Shown: positions 1 to 6,033 of the stretch, one piece after another | Layout of the letters: the number at the start of each line of letters is the position of its first letter | Numbering within the stretch: position 1 is the stretch's first letter | Assembly: GCA_005879255.1 (NCBI GenBank) | Contig: VBKY01000328.1 | Span: 1-6,464 of the forward strand | Direction: 5' to 3' | DNA: 6,464 nucleotides | From: Deltaproteobacteria bacterium | Lineage (GTDB): Bacteria > Desulfobacterota_B > Binatia > UBA9968 | Made by a program: the position numbers and the translations under genes | Notes under the pieces: generated by a model | Told to the model about the DNA's origin: nothing | Database searches by the model: none | The model's input: only the letters and a program-made list of their open reading frames with translations

Positions 1-90
1 CGCACGCCGCTCTTCAACGGCGCGCTCGAATGCCGTCTTTTCGAGTACAAAATGGTGGAAGGGGGAATGAGGAAGAACCCTAAAGGGTAA
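1..90 (+). CDS. C-terminal fragment of an unidentified protein, cut by the left edge
   Basis: Frame 1 is open from the first base to a TAA at 88-90 and encodes 29 residues beginning RTPLFNGALECRLFEYK and ending RKNPKG. Most third codon positions in the first 20 codons are G or C, as expected for real coding sequence in a moderately GC-rich genome. The other two forward frames are also open over most of this short stretch, so the evidence is modest. I do not recognise the family from this tail, and no function is proposed. The stop overlaps a weak stem (TAAAGG at 81-86 with CCTTTA at 93-98) followed by an AT-rich run, which could help end transcription but is too weak to call a terminator. The gene would converge on glgC. 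Confidence 0.42.
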   Translation, partial: RTPLFNGALECRLFEYKMVEGGMRKNPKG

Positions 91-132
91 TTCCTTTATT
101 TAATCACGGTGCGTTTGGATTTCCGGCAGCTT

Positions 133-166
133 GTTGCCTAAAGAGCTACGTTGCCTAAAGAGCTAT
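133..166. repeat. 17-bp tandem duplication, two units
   Basis: GTTGCCTAAAGAGCTAC (133-149) is followed without a gap by GTTGCCTAAAGAGCTAT (150-166), identical at 16 of 17 positions. It lies in non-coding DNA between the left-edge gene tail and the two-hairpin element. It looks like a small local slippage duplication. No function is evident. Confidence 0.8.
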
Positions 167-182
167 CTCAGATCTCATAGTC

Positions 183-259
183 CGTCATTCCCGAAAGCTT
201 CTATCGGGAATCCAGGCGAGGCCGAACTGGACCCCCGATTAAAACATTCGGGGGTGACG
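183..259. repeat. Two-hairpin palindromic intergenic element (REP/BIME-like)
   Basis: The 77-bp element has two 8-bp perfect stems: ATTCCCGA (187-194) with TCGGGAAT (204-211), and ACCCCCGA (231-238) with TCGGGGGT (248-255). Each has a 9-nt loop. The outer CGTC (183-186) pairs with GACG (256-259), and CCAG (212-215) pairs with CTGG (227-230), so the whole can fold as a cruciform or one long imperfect hairpin. It lies 64-140 nt downstream of the glgC stop, where it could protect or end the glgC transcript. The GTCATTCCCG core resembles short repeats common in intergenic regions of many environmental bacterial genomes, but copy number elsewhere cannot be judged here. Classification as REP-like is inference. 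Confidence 0.7.
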
Positions 260-322
260 CCTTCGGTAGACGTCAAGGCGCCAAGAAAACTGCGTAAATC
301 CTTTAATGATGAATGATGCGGG

Positions 323-1618
323 TTAAATCACCGTCCCGTCAGGAATGGTTGCGTTCTTTATTACAACGACGATCCCGCTTTGAATTACAAAGCCGAGATC
401 TTCCCGGCTCGCTTCCATTATGCAATCTTTATTCACGATCTGTACATTGCGTCCGATGCGCGCGTTTTTGTCGATAATTGCTCTTCGGATCGTCGTGTTC
501 GCGCCCACTCCCAAGGGAACTTTTCCACGCTCTAAGTTTTTCAAGCGCTCAGCAGGGGATTCATAGAAATCTGCGCCCATCAACAAAGCATTATCGATGA
601 CGCACCCGGTTTCGATACGAGATCGAACTCCGATGACTGATCGTTTCACCGTGCATTCCTTGAGTATACATCCTTCACCGACCATCGACTCAACTACCTT
701 GCTGTCGAGCAATTTTGTCGGCGGCAGGTGGCGCGAGTGTGTATAGATTGGAGCCTTTTCATCGTAGAAGCTGAAAGGCGGATCCGGTTGAGAGGTGAGC
801 GCCAGATTGGCATTGTAGAATGATTCGATGGTCCCGATATCTTCCCAGTAATCTTTGAAAAGATAGGCCTGCACATTATGATCTTTTGCCGCTGCGGGAA
901 TAACTTCTCTGCCGAAATCCGTTTGGTGCCTGGCCCGGTTTAATAAATCGTGCAAGATCTGCTTTTCAAACACGTAGATGCCCATGGAAGCGATATAGGG
1001 TGACTGCTTCGCTTTCTCTTCGGGCAAGCCGAGAGCGGTTGTGTCGACGCGCATTGCCTTGAGCGCATCACCTTTAGGCTTTTCGCTGAAAGACGTCACG
1101 CGCCCCTTCTTATCAATCTTCATCAAACCGAAGTCGGACGCCCGACTCTCATCGACCGGCACGACCGATAACGTGATATCTGCTTTCGTGTCCCGATGGC
1201 GATGGATGAAGTCGGCATAATTCATACGGTACAAGTGATCGCCGGAGAGAATCAGGTACTGGTCGACATCCCACTCGGCAAATAACGAGAGATACTTGCG
1301 CACGGCGTCAGCCGTTCCTTCGAACCAATTGGGGCTTTCCGGCGTTTGATGGGCAGCCAGCACTTCGACAAAACCCTGAGAGAACCCTGCGGCTGCCAGC
1401 GCGTAGGTGCGCGCAATATGCCGGTTGAGAGAGGCCGAGTTAAATTGGGTGAGAACGTATATCCTCTGGATCTCAGAGTTAATGCAGTTACTAATGGGGA
1501 TATCGATCAAGCGATACTTGGCGCCGAGAGGAACAGCCGGCTTGGCGCGGAGTTTGGTTAAGGGATAAAGCCGGGTTCCGGCACCGCCGCCCAAAATAAT
1601 GGCTAATACTCTCTTCAC
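323..1618 (-). CDS. glgC: Glucose-1-phosphate adenylyltransferase (ADP-glucose pyrophosphorylase), plant/cyanobacterial type
   Basis: The 431-residue enzyme converts ATP and glucose 1-phosphate to ADP-glucose and pyrophosphate, the committed cytoplasmic step of bacterial glycogen synthesis. The N-terminal nucleotidyltransferase domain carries [12 protein letters not shown] (residues 10-21), RAKPAVPLG (24-32) and GDHLYRMNY (126-134, catalytic Asp127). SFSEKP (176-181) has Lys180 where the glucose-1-phosphate-binding lysine lies. From about residue 300 there is a left-handed beta-helix domain. Sequence such as [13 protein letters not shown] and [18 protein letters not shown] is typical of cyanobacterial and plant enzymes. 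Two lysines matching the 3-phosphoglycerate activator sites known there are present: IIDKNARIG (Lys384) and [10 protein letters not shown] (Lys421). Activation by 3-phosphoglycerate is therefore predicted. The GTG start at 1618 has GAAGG 6 nt upstream and gives the usual length. A longer TTG start at 1702 is unlikely because it lies in the -35 box. No other glycogen gene is in the window. Confidence 0.96.
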   Translation of the reverse strand: MKRVLAIILGGGAGTRLYPLTKLRAKPAVPLGAKYRLIDIPISNCINSEIQRIYVLTQFNSASLNRHIARTYALAAAGFSQGFVEVLAAHQTPESPNWFEGTADAVRKYLSLFAEWDVDQYLILSGDHLYRMNYADFIHRHRDTKADITLSVVPVDESRASDFGLMKIDKKGRVTSFSEKPKGDALKAMRVDTTALGLPEEKAKQSPYIASMGIYVFEKQILHDLLNRARHQTDFGREVIPAAAKDHNVQAYLFKDYWEDIGTIESFYNANLALTSQPDPPFSFYDEKAPIYTHSRHLPPTKLLDSKVVESMVGEGCILKECTVKRSVIGVRSRIETGCVIDNALLMGADFYESPAERLKNLERGKVPLGVGANTTIRRAIIDKNARIGRNVQIVNKDCIMEASREDLGFVIQSGIVVVIKNATIPDGTVI

Positions 1619-1624
1619 GAGCGA

Positions 1625-1629
1625 CCTTC
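1625..1629 (-). promoter_or_regulatory. Shine-Dalgarno site of glgC
   Basis: GAAGG on the minus strand lies 6 nt before the GTG at 1618-1616. It decides the start: homology to the family begins one residue after this codon ([11 protein letters not shown]), and the upstream extension to 1702 has no family resemblance. Confidence 0.65.
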
Positions 1630-1672
1630 GCTGTTTCCAATCTACCTGCGGGCTATCCGTCGTCTCCTGCAA

Positions 1673-1702
1673 ACAGTATTCAATGACGCGCAGATATGTC
1701 AA
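1673..1702 (-). promoter_or_regulatory. Predicted sigma70-type promoter of glgC
   Basis: On the minus strand a perfect TTGACA (1702-1697) is followed after 18 bp by TACTGT (1678-1673), a weak -10 match. Transcription would begin near 1666 and give a leader of about 50 nt before the GTG at 1618. The MITE target duplication begins only 4 nt upstream of the -35 box. The -35 is convincing; the -10 is not certain. Confidence 0.45.
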
Positions 1703-1706
1703 CCCG

Positions 1707-1859
1707 ACTCAAAGACGGGTAGTGGTTCAGTTTGGGAAAGATCTCTCACTTTGTTCGAGATGACACATGGCTTATGTAGTTGTCATTCCGAGCAAAGCGA
1801 GGAATCTTTCTCGATTTTAAGAGCCATGGCGGATTGAAAATGAACCACACTCAAAGACG
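1707..1859. mobile_element. MITE-like element copy 1 (1718-1848) with 11-bp target duplication
   Basis: A 131-bp non-coding element starts with GGTAGTGGTTCA (1718-1729) and ends with TGAACCAC (1841-1848), an inverted repeat. Both sides carry the direct repeat ACTCAAAGACG (1707-1717 and 1849-1859), the signature of a transposition event. The right end lacks the last four bases (TACC) found in copy 2. Inside, a 29-bp arm (1737-1765) is an imperfect reverse complement of 1781-1809 (23 of 29 match), with an ACAT/ATGT stem near the apex, so nearly the whole element can fold as a hairpin. It has no transposase and must have been moved in trans. It lies between the promoter of glgC and the 3' end of the PEP mutase-family gene. 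Confidence 0.82.
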
Positions 1860-1963
1860 ACGCAAGCTTCACAAATCAAGTGTGTTGAGTGGAAAATCCG
1901 AGCGGGAAACCGGACTGTCAGATAAACCTTGCGGCAGATTTTGAAAAACTTGCGCCGCTTCCC

Positions 1964-2812
1964 TTATTCGAACGGCTTGGTGGGGCGAAATCCTAGATCA
2001 CGGTACCAGCGGCGCACCTCGTCGAAACCGGGGGCGCCGGCAAAGTAATTGTCCTGGCGCCCCGAGTTTTTCAGCTCCAGCAGCATCGTCCGTGCCGCGG
2101 CAAGCGCGGCCATCGAGACGCTCGAAGTCACAAGCGCGACCTTGTAGCCCAGGGCGAAGAATTCGGCCATTGTATCTATCCCTGCCCGCGGCCAAGGGTT
2201 TATGAGCGGCGCGGACGCGGCCGTCCCGAACCATTTGTGGTCCTCGGCGTCGGTGAGATGAACCCCGATAGCGTCAGTCCCCGCATCGACATAAGCCCCA
2301 ATACGGTCTAACACCTGCTCGCGGGTTTCAGTTGCTCGGGCATCACAACGCACCACGAGAACCAATGCCGAGTCGGTGCGTTCGTCGGCGGCCGCCTTTA
2401 TCTTATCTACCATGTTCAAAACCGAGACGGGCGGACGAACACCATCGATGCCATTTTCGCCGAAGTTGCTATCTTCAAATCGAATACCGGCAACGCCTGC
2501 GCGCTCGAACGCGCGCACCGCCCGCGCGGTTTGCAAGGGTCCACCATAGCCGGTCTCGCCATCGACCAACACCGGGATATCCAGGACTTCGGCAATCGTG
2601 CCTGCTCGGCTGGCCATCTCGGTCATAGTCACCATGCTGCAGTCGGGAAGCACGAGGCTCCGATGCATGCCGTTGCCGGCAAGATGGAAAAGCTTATAGC
2701 CGCAGTCTTGAACCAAGCGCGCGAACATGGGGTCCGGCGCGCTCGGAGCTATGACTCCCACCGGCGCATTCAAAATCTCTCGGAAACAGAGCCGCTTGGC
2801 GTGATCGTCCAT
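1964..2812 (-). CDS. Isocitrate lyase/PEP mutase superfamily protein, substrate unassigned
   Basis: The 282-residue protein has the length and (beta/alpha)8-barrel motifs of the superfamily, whose members make or break C-C or P-C bonds in 2-oxo acids using Mg2+. Visible motifs are LPDCSMVTMTEM (residues 55-66), VDGETGYGG (83-91, the metal-binding strand), ERAGVAGIRFED (103-114) and VVRCDAR (153-159, in place of the usual ARTDA). The metal strand reads D84-G-E86 rather than the usual D-x-D. The KKCGH-type loop with the catalytic Cys of isocitrate and methylisocitrate lyases is absent; that stretch reads PPVSVLNMVDKIKAA. It is therefore unlikely to be either lyase. Pipelines often call such proteins carboxyphosphonoenolpyruvate mutase or oxaloacetate decarboxylase; neither is proven here. 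The ATG at 2812 has AAAGGA 8 nt upstream. A TTG at 2875 has no such support and adds residues unlike the family. It is divergent from the solute-binding protein gene. Confidence 0.88.
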   Translation of the reverse strand: MDDHAKRLCFREILNAPVGVIAPSAPDPMFARLVQDCGYKLFHLAGNGMHRSLVLPDCSMVTMTEMASRAGTIAEVLDIPVLVDGETGYGGPLQTARAVRAFERAGVAGIRFEDSNFGENGIDGVRPPVSVLNMVDKIKAAADERTDSALVLVVRCDARATETREQVLDRIGAYVDAGTDAIGVHLTDAEDHKWFGTAASAPLINPWPRAGIDTMAEFFALGYKVALVTSSVSMAALAAARTMLLELKNSGRQDNYFAGAPGFDEVRRWYRDLGFRPTKPFE

Positions 2813-2820
2813 CTTGTCCG

Positions 2821-2826
2821 TCCTTT
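2821..2826 (-). promoter_or_regulatory. Shine-Dalgarno site of the PEP mutase-family gene
   Basis: AAAGGA on the minus strand lies 8 nt before the ATG at 2812-2810. It supports this start over the upstream in-frame TTG at 2875. Confidence 0.6.
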
Positions 2827-2869
2827 GCTGCGCGATTTTGGTGGACAGCTTCTCTCTGGAGAAACTGCT

Positions 2870-2875
2870 TGTCAA
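2870..2875 (-). promoter_or_regulatory. Possible -35 box (TTGACA) upstream of the PEP mutase-family gene
   Basis: A perfect TTGACA on the minus strand lies 57 nt before the ATG and 7 nt from the target duplication of MITE copy 2. No good -10 hexamer is found 16-18 bp downstream (the candidates read GAAGCT or similar), so promoter activity is doubtful. Confidence 0.22.
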
Positions 2876-2882
2876 TCTTCGG

Positions 2883-3034
2883 AGAAAACAGGTAGTGGTT
2901 CAGTTTGGGAAAGATCTCTCACTTTGTTCGAGATGACACATGGCTTATGTAGTTGTCATTCCGAGCAAAGCGAGGAATCTTTCTCGATTTTAAGAGTCAT
3001 GGCAGATTGAAAATGAACCACTACCAGAAAACAG
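2883..3034. mobile_element. MITE-like element copy 2 (2891-3025) with 8- to 9-bp target duplication
   Basis: This 135-bp element has perfect 12-bp terminal inverted repeats, GGTAGTGGTTCA (2891-2902) and TGAACCACTACC (3014-3025), or 15 of 16 if extended inward. The direct repeat AGAAAACAG flanks it at 2883-2891 and 3026-3034. The left copy shares its last G with the element end, so the duplication is 8 or 9 bp. Over the 131 bp shared with copy 1 I count two differences, both transitions near the right end. Orientation is the same. It carries no gene and sits in the divergent region between the PEP mutase-family gene and the solute-binding protein operon, 45 bp upstream of the operon promoter. 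Confidence 0.88.
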
Positions 3035-3079
3035 CTCTCGCGGGCGCCGAGGAAGACGGCTGACGCAGCTGAACCTAAA

Positions 3080-3109
3080 TTGACAAGATCACCGAGGGCT
3101 CGATATAGT
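3080..3109 (+). promoter_or_regulatory. Predicted sigma70-type promoter of the solute-binding protein/amidohydrolase operon
   Basis: TTGACA (3080-3085, perfect) and TATAGT (3104-3109, 5 of 6) are separated by 18 bp. Transcription would start near 3116, giving a leader of about 54 nt before the ATG at 3170. This is the best promoter match seen in the window. Confidence 0.65.
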
Positions 3110-3157
3110 CCGCACGCCATCCATCTTCGCATTCGATTGCTACTAGGAAAAATAAGC

Positions 3158-3167
3158 GAGGGGGTGA
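3158..3167 (+). promoter_or_regulatory. Shine-Dalgarno site of the solute-binding protein gene
   Basis: GAGGGGGTGA lies directly before the ATG at 3170. The GAGG core has an 8-nt spacing. This supports the ATG over a TTG at 3080 that lies inside the promoter's -35 box. Confidence 0.6.
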
Positions 3168-3169
3168 AT

Positions 3170-4303
3170 ATGGAGTTGCTTCGACCAAGAACGGCTGATC
3201 GTTTGATCACTCTTCTTCTGATAATTTTCGGGATAGCAGATACGAGCATTTTTGCCACCGAACTTAGCCCTGCCTTGCTCAAAGCGAAAAAGGAGGCCGA
3301 AGGGAAGGCTTATCTTTTTGCCGCCAGCCATGACGAGATCGTGAATAGGGCTAAAAAGGAAGGTAAGTTACGCGTTATCGTCTCCCTCGACGCTGGAATA
3401 CTCAAACGGTTGAGCGAAGGCTTCACGAAAAAATATCCTTTCATTCAAGTCCAAGCAGACGAGATCCGGGGCATCGACGCTTATACGCGGCAACTTCAGG
3501 AATTAAAGGCAGGATTAGCTAAAGGGATCGATGTCAACGAGGTCGATTACGACTATTATAATGAATACCTGCCTCACCTGAAAAAGGTGGATATGTATGG
3601 AATGGTTGAGCAGCGGGTGCTTCAGATGCCGCTCCAGATGGTGGACCCGATCAACCGAAATATCGTCGCCGTAGGAAGTGGAATACAAGTCGTAGCTTAT
3701 CATAAAAAGCTCATCCCGGCCGACTCGGTGCCCGATACGTGGGAAGGATTTTTAAAGCCGGAATTCAAGGACAGGAAATTTGCTCTGGGAATTCGTCCCA
3801 AGGATGTAGCAGCCCTGGTGCCGGCATGGGGTCTTGAAAAGACTCTTGATTTTGCGCGGAAGTTGACCGCGCAAAATCCCATTTGGGTCAGCGGAGACAC
3901 GCGCACGATCACAAGCATGCTCGCCGGCGAATATTCCCTCTTCTTCGGCCCTAACTACGACGCTGTTCTGAGAGCCAAAAACAAAGACAAGACGGATGTT
4001 CTCGGCTACAAGTTGGTAGAGCCCGTTATCGTTCGACTCAACGAATCGGAAGGCATACTGGCTGCGGCTGAGCACCCTTACGCTGCGCTGCTCTGGTTGG
4101 AGTTTGCGGCGTCTGCCGAGGGCCAGAAAGTACTCGAGGAGGCCGGACCGTACGAAGGCTCCGTCTTCATTCAGGGAACGGTTCAAGAGAAGGCTGTCCG
4201 CGGCAAAAAGCAATCGCTGGTTGACTGGAGTCACTACACAAAGATACCGGAGTACATAAAAAGAGTCGTCGAAGCGTACGGTTTTCCGAGAGCGGAAAAA
4301 TAG
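3170..4303 (+). CDS. Secreted extracellular solute-binding protein (family 1, iron/ABC-type fold), ligand unknown
   Basis: The 377-residue protein is a predicted periplasmic ligand-binding component of an ABC importer. Residues 1-29 form a signal peptide: arginines at 5, 7 and 11, a hydrophobic core LITLLLIIFGIA (12-23), and likely cleavage after SIFA. There is no lipobox Cys, so it should be soluble. The mature part follows the type II binding-protein pattern: KKEGKLRVIVSL (62-73, first strand), FTKKYPFIQVQ (85-95), GSGIQVVAYHKKLIP (169-183, return to lobe 1), DTWEGFLKPEFKDRKFAL (189-206), SMLAGEYSLFFGPN (249-262) and HPYAALLWLEFAASAEGQKVL (302-322). Similar stretches occur in iron(III)- and polyamine-type binding proteins, but the ligand cannot be assigned. 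The acidic, Tyr-rich segment DVNEVDYDYYNEYLP (121-135) is distinctive. No permease or ATPase gene accompanies it. The amidohydrolase starts 41 nt downstream, implying one transcript. Confidence 0.9.
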   Translation: MELLRPRTADRLITLLLIIFGIADTSIFATELSPALLKAKKEAEGKAYLFAASHDEIVNRAKKEGKLRVIVSLDAGILKRLSEGFTKKYPFIQVQADEIRGIDAYTRQLQELKAGLAKGIDVNEVDYDYYNEYLPHLKKVDMYGMVEQRVLQMPLQMVDPINRNIVAVGSGIQVVAYHKKLIPADSVPDTWEGFLKPEFKDRKFALGIRPKDVAALVPAWGLEKTLDFARKLTAQNPIWVSGDTRTITSMLAGEYSLFFGPNYDAVLRAKNKDKTDVLGYKLVEPVIVRLNESEGILAAAEHPYAALLWLEFAASAEGQKVLEEAGPYEGSVFIQGTVQEKAVRGKKQSLVDWSHYTKIPEYIKRVVEAYGFPRAEK

Positions 4304-4330
4304 ATTCACGAATCGAGGCTGTGTAACGAG

Positions 4331-4336
4331 AGGAGG
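4331..4336 (+). promoter_or_regulatory. Shine-Dalgarno site of the amidohydrolase gene
   Basis: AGGAGG, a perfect anti-16S match, lies 8 nt before the ATG at 4345. The in-frame TTG at 4339 would be only 2 nt away, so the ATG is preferred. Confidence 0.8.
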
Positions 4337-4344
4337 ACTTGGCG

Positions 4345-6033
4345 ATGGAATATGATTTGTTGGTTCGCGGTGGTCGGGTCGTGGACGGTTCCGGCCTGCC
4401 TTCTTACAATGCTGACGTCGCCATCAAGGACGGAAAGATCGTCAAGCTGGGCCGCATTGATGGCGGCGCGGCCAAGACCTTAGACGTCGGCGGACTCATC
4501 GTCGCCCCCGGGTTCATCGACCATCATACCCACATGGACGCGCAGATTCTTTGGGATCCTTACGGCACCTGCGAACCCCAGCATGGAATCACTTCCATCA
4601 TCGCAGGAAATTGCGGGCTGGCATTGGCGCCGGTGAAAAGCGGCGACGAAGACGCGCTCGTAAAGAGCTTTGTCCGGGTCGAGGCGATTCCTCGTTTTGC
4701 GTTGGAGAAAGGAGTGCCTTGGGGCTGGCATTCCTACAGGGAGTATCTGGACGGTCTGAACGGACGTCTCGGCATCAATATGGGCGGGCTCGTGGGTCAC
4801 ATCGCCGTACGCCAGTATGTCATGGGCGAGGAGTCGGTGGAGCGCCAAGCAACTAAGCCGGAAGTTCAGCGCATGCAGCAGTTGGTGCGCGAGGGCATGG
4901 AGGCTGGAGCATTCGGGTTTTCGACCAACCGCAACGAGCGGCATATGCGCGAGGACGGCAAGCCGGTGCCGAGTCGCATGGCCGACGTCGAAGAACTTTT
5001 TGGCCTGTGCGAGCCGCTCGGCGAGCTCAATGCCGGCGTAATCCAATCAACCTTGGGACAGTACACGACCAAGCATTTCGACCTTTACGGCGAGTGGGCG
5101 CGGCGCACCGGTCGGCCCGTGGTCGGCCTCACGGTTGTCCATCGATCCAATCGGCCCGAACAGTGGAAAGAACAGCTCGATCATACGGCCGCGGCGTTTC
5201 AGAAGGGATACCGCACCTACCGTCTGTGCCACACGGTGCCGCTGGTCAGACATTTCGATCTCAAGACCACCCAGCTTTTTGACGAGTTTCCCACCTGGAA
5301 AAGCTTGATGTTCACGGACGAAGCGGCGCGCAAACAGGCGTTCGCGGATAGCGCGACGCGGCAAAAACTGCGCGCGGACCTCGCTGACCCGCGTCCGACA
5401 AGTTTTCACGGCAATTTGAATATTGTGAAAGTCGAGAAGGCTGCCAGGCCCGAGAACCAGCAATACGTCGGCAAAACCATCGCCGAGATGGCCGCGATGC
5501 GCGGCCGCGACAGCCTGGATGCGTTCCTTGATTTGGCCCTGGAAGAAAATCTGGAGACGGTTTTTTGGAACGCAAATTCAGGCGGGGATGCCCAGGCGAT
5601 GGGGCAGATCGTGAAGAGCCCCTACGTGCTTATCGGCACTTCCGATGCTGGCGCCCACGTGTTGTTCGGCGCGAACTTCGGCTATGCCACCACTTTGCTG
5701 GGACTTTGGGTGAGGGAAAGAAACGTACTGAGCTTAGAGCAGGCCGTACAGAAGCTGAGTTTCGAGGTCGCCTCGGTTTACGGTATCGAGGACAGGGGAT
5801 TGGTCAGGCCGGGATATGCCGCCGACCTCGCGATATTTGACGCTCGTACAATAAACGCTTGTGAGCCTGAGTGGGCGAACGATTATCCGGCCGGGACTAA
5901 GCGGATGATCCAGCGCTCGGTCGGCATGCACTATACGGTCGTCAATGGTCGAGTAATTTGTGAGGACGGAAAGTTAACCGGCGAACTTCCCGGCAAGGTT
6001 CTGCGCAACTCGGCCTACCGGCCGGCAGCTTGA
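4345..6033 (+). CDS. Amidohydrolase family protein, N-acyl-D-amino-acid deacylase-like
   Basis: The 562-residue metal-dependent hydrolase belongs to the amidohydrolase superfamily, closest to the D-aminoacylase group, which cleaves amide bonds of N-acyl-D-amino acids. The N-terminal beta-sandwich strand begins YDLLVRGGRVVDGSGLPSYN. It is followed by the barrel metal motif GFIDHHTHMD (56-65; His61 and His63), AGNCGLALAP (87-96; Cys90, the position of the zinc-ligand Cys of D-aminoacylase), GFSTNRNERH (191-200) and GTSDAGAH (431-438; Asp434, the catalytic/metal Asp). The C-terminal sandwich ends with LVRPGYAADLAIFD and VVNGRVICEDGKLTG. The region expected to carry the two further barrel histidines of true D-aminoacylase (about 230-266) lacks a clear match: VIQSTLGQ replaces the usual His-bearing strand, and only His266 is near. 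No signal peptide is seen, so it is probably cytoplasmic. It is likely co-transcribed with the solute-binding protein, suggesting hydrolysis of the imported ligand. The exact substrate is unknown. Confidence 0.92.
   Translation: MEYDLLVRGGRVVDGSGLPSYNADVAIKDGKIVKLGRIDGGAAKTLDVGGLIVAPGFIDHHTHMDAQILWDPYGTCEPQHGITSIIAGNCGLALAPVKSGDEDALVKSFVRVEAIPRFALEKGVPWGWHSYREYLDGLNGRLGINMGGLVGHIAVRQYVMGEESVERQATKPEVQRMQQLVREGMEAGAFGFSTNRNERHMREDGKPVPSRMADVEELFGLCEPLGELNAGVIQSTLGQYTTKHFDLYGEWARRTGRPVVGLTVVHRSNRPEQWKEQLDHTAAAFQKGYRTYRLCHTVPLVRHFDLKTTQLFDEFPTWKSLMFTDEAARKQAFADSATRQKLRADLADPRPTSFHGNLNIVKVEKAARPENQQYVGKTIAEMAAMRGRDSLDAFLDLALEENLETVFWNANSGGDAQAMGQIVKSPYVLIGTSDAGAHVLFGANFGYATTLLGLWVRERNVLSLEQAVQKLSFEVASVYGIEDRGLVRPGYAADLAIFDARTINACEPEWANDYPAGTKRMIQRSVGMHYTVVNGRVICEDGKLTGELPGKVLRNSAYRPAA

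Noticed and set aside
131..316. 61-codon plus-strand open frame over the left intergenic region
   Set aside because: It runs through the tandem duplication and the double-hairpin element, has no clear ribosome site, and its composition does not look like a protein.
1931..1958. Possible terminator hairpin (GCGGC/GCCGC) after the PEP mutase-family gene
   Set aside because: Only a 5-bp stem with an 18-nt loop and no proper U-tract; not strong enough to call.
1718..3025. The two 131/135-bp repeats as a CRISPR or phage attachment pair
   Set aside because: Only two widely spaced copies with terminal inverted repeats and separate target duplications, no spacers and no integrase; transposition explains them better.
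2956..3282. 108-codon minus-strand open frame in the divergent intergenic region
   Set aside because: It runs across MITE copy 2 and antisense to the solute-binding protein start, and resembles no family.
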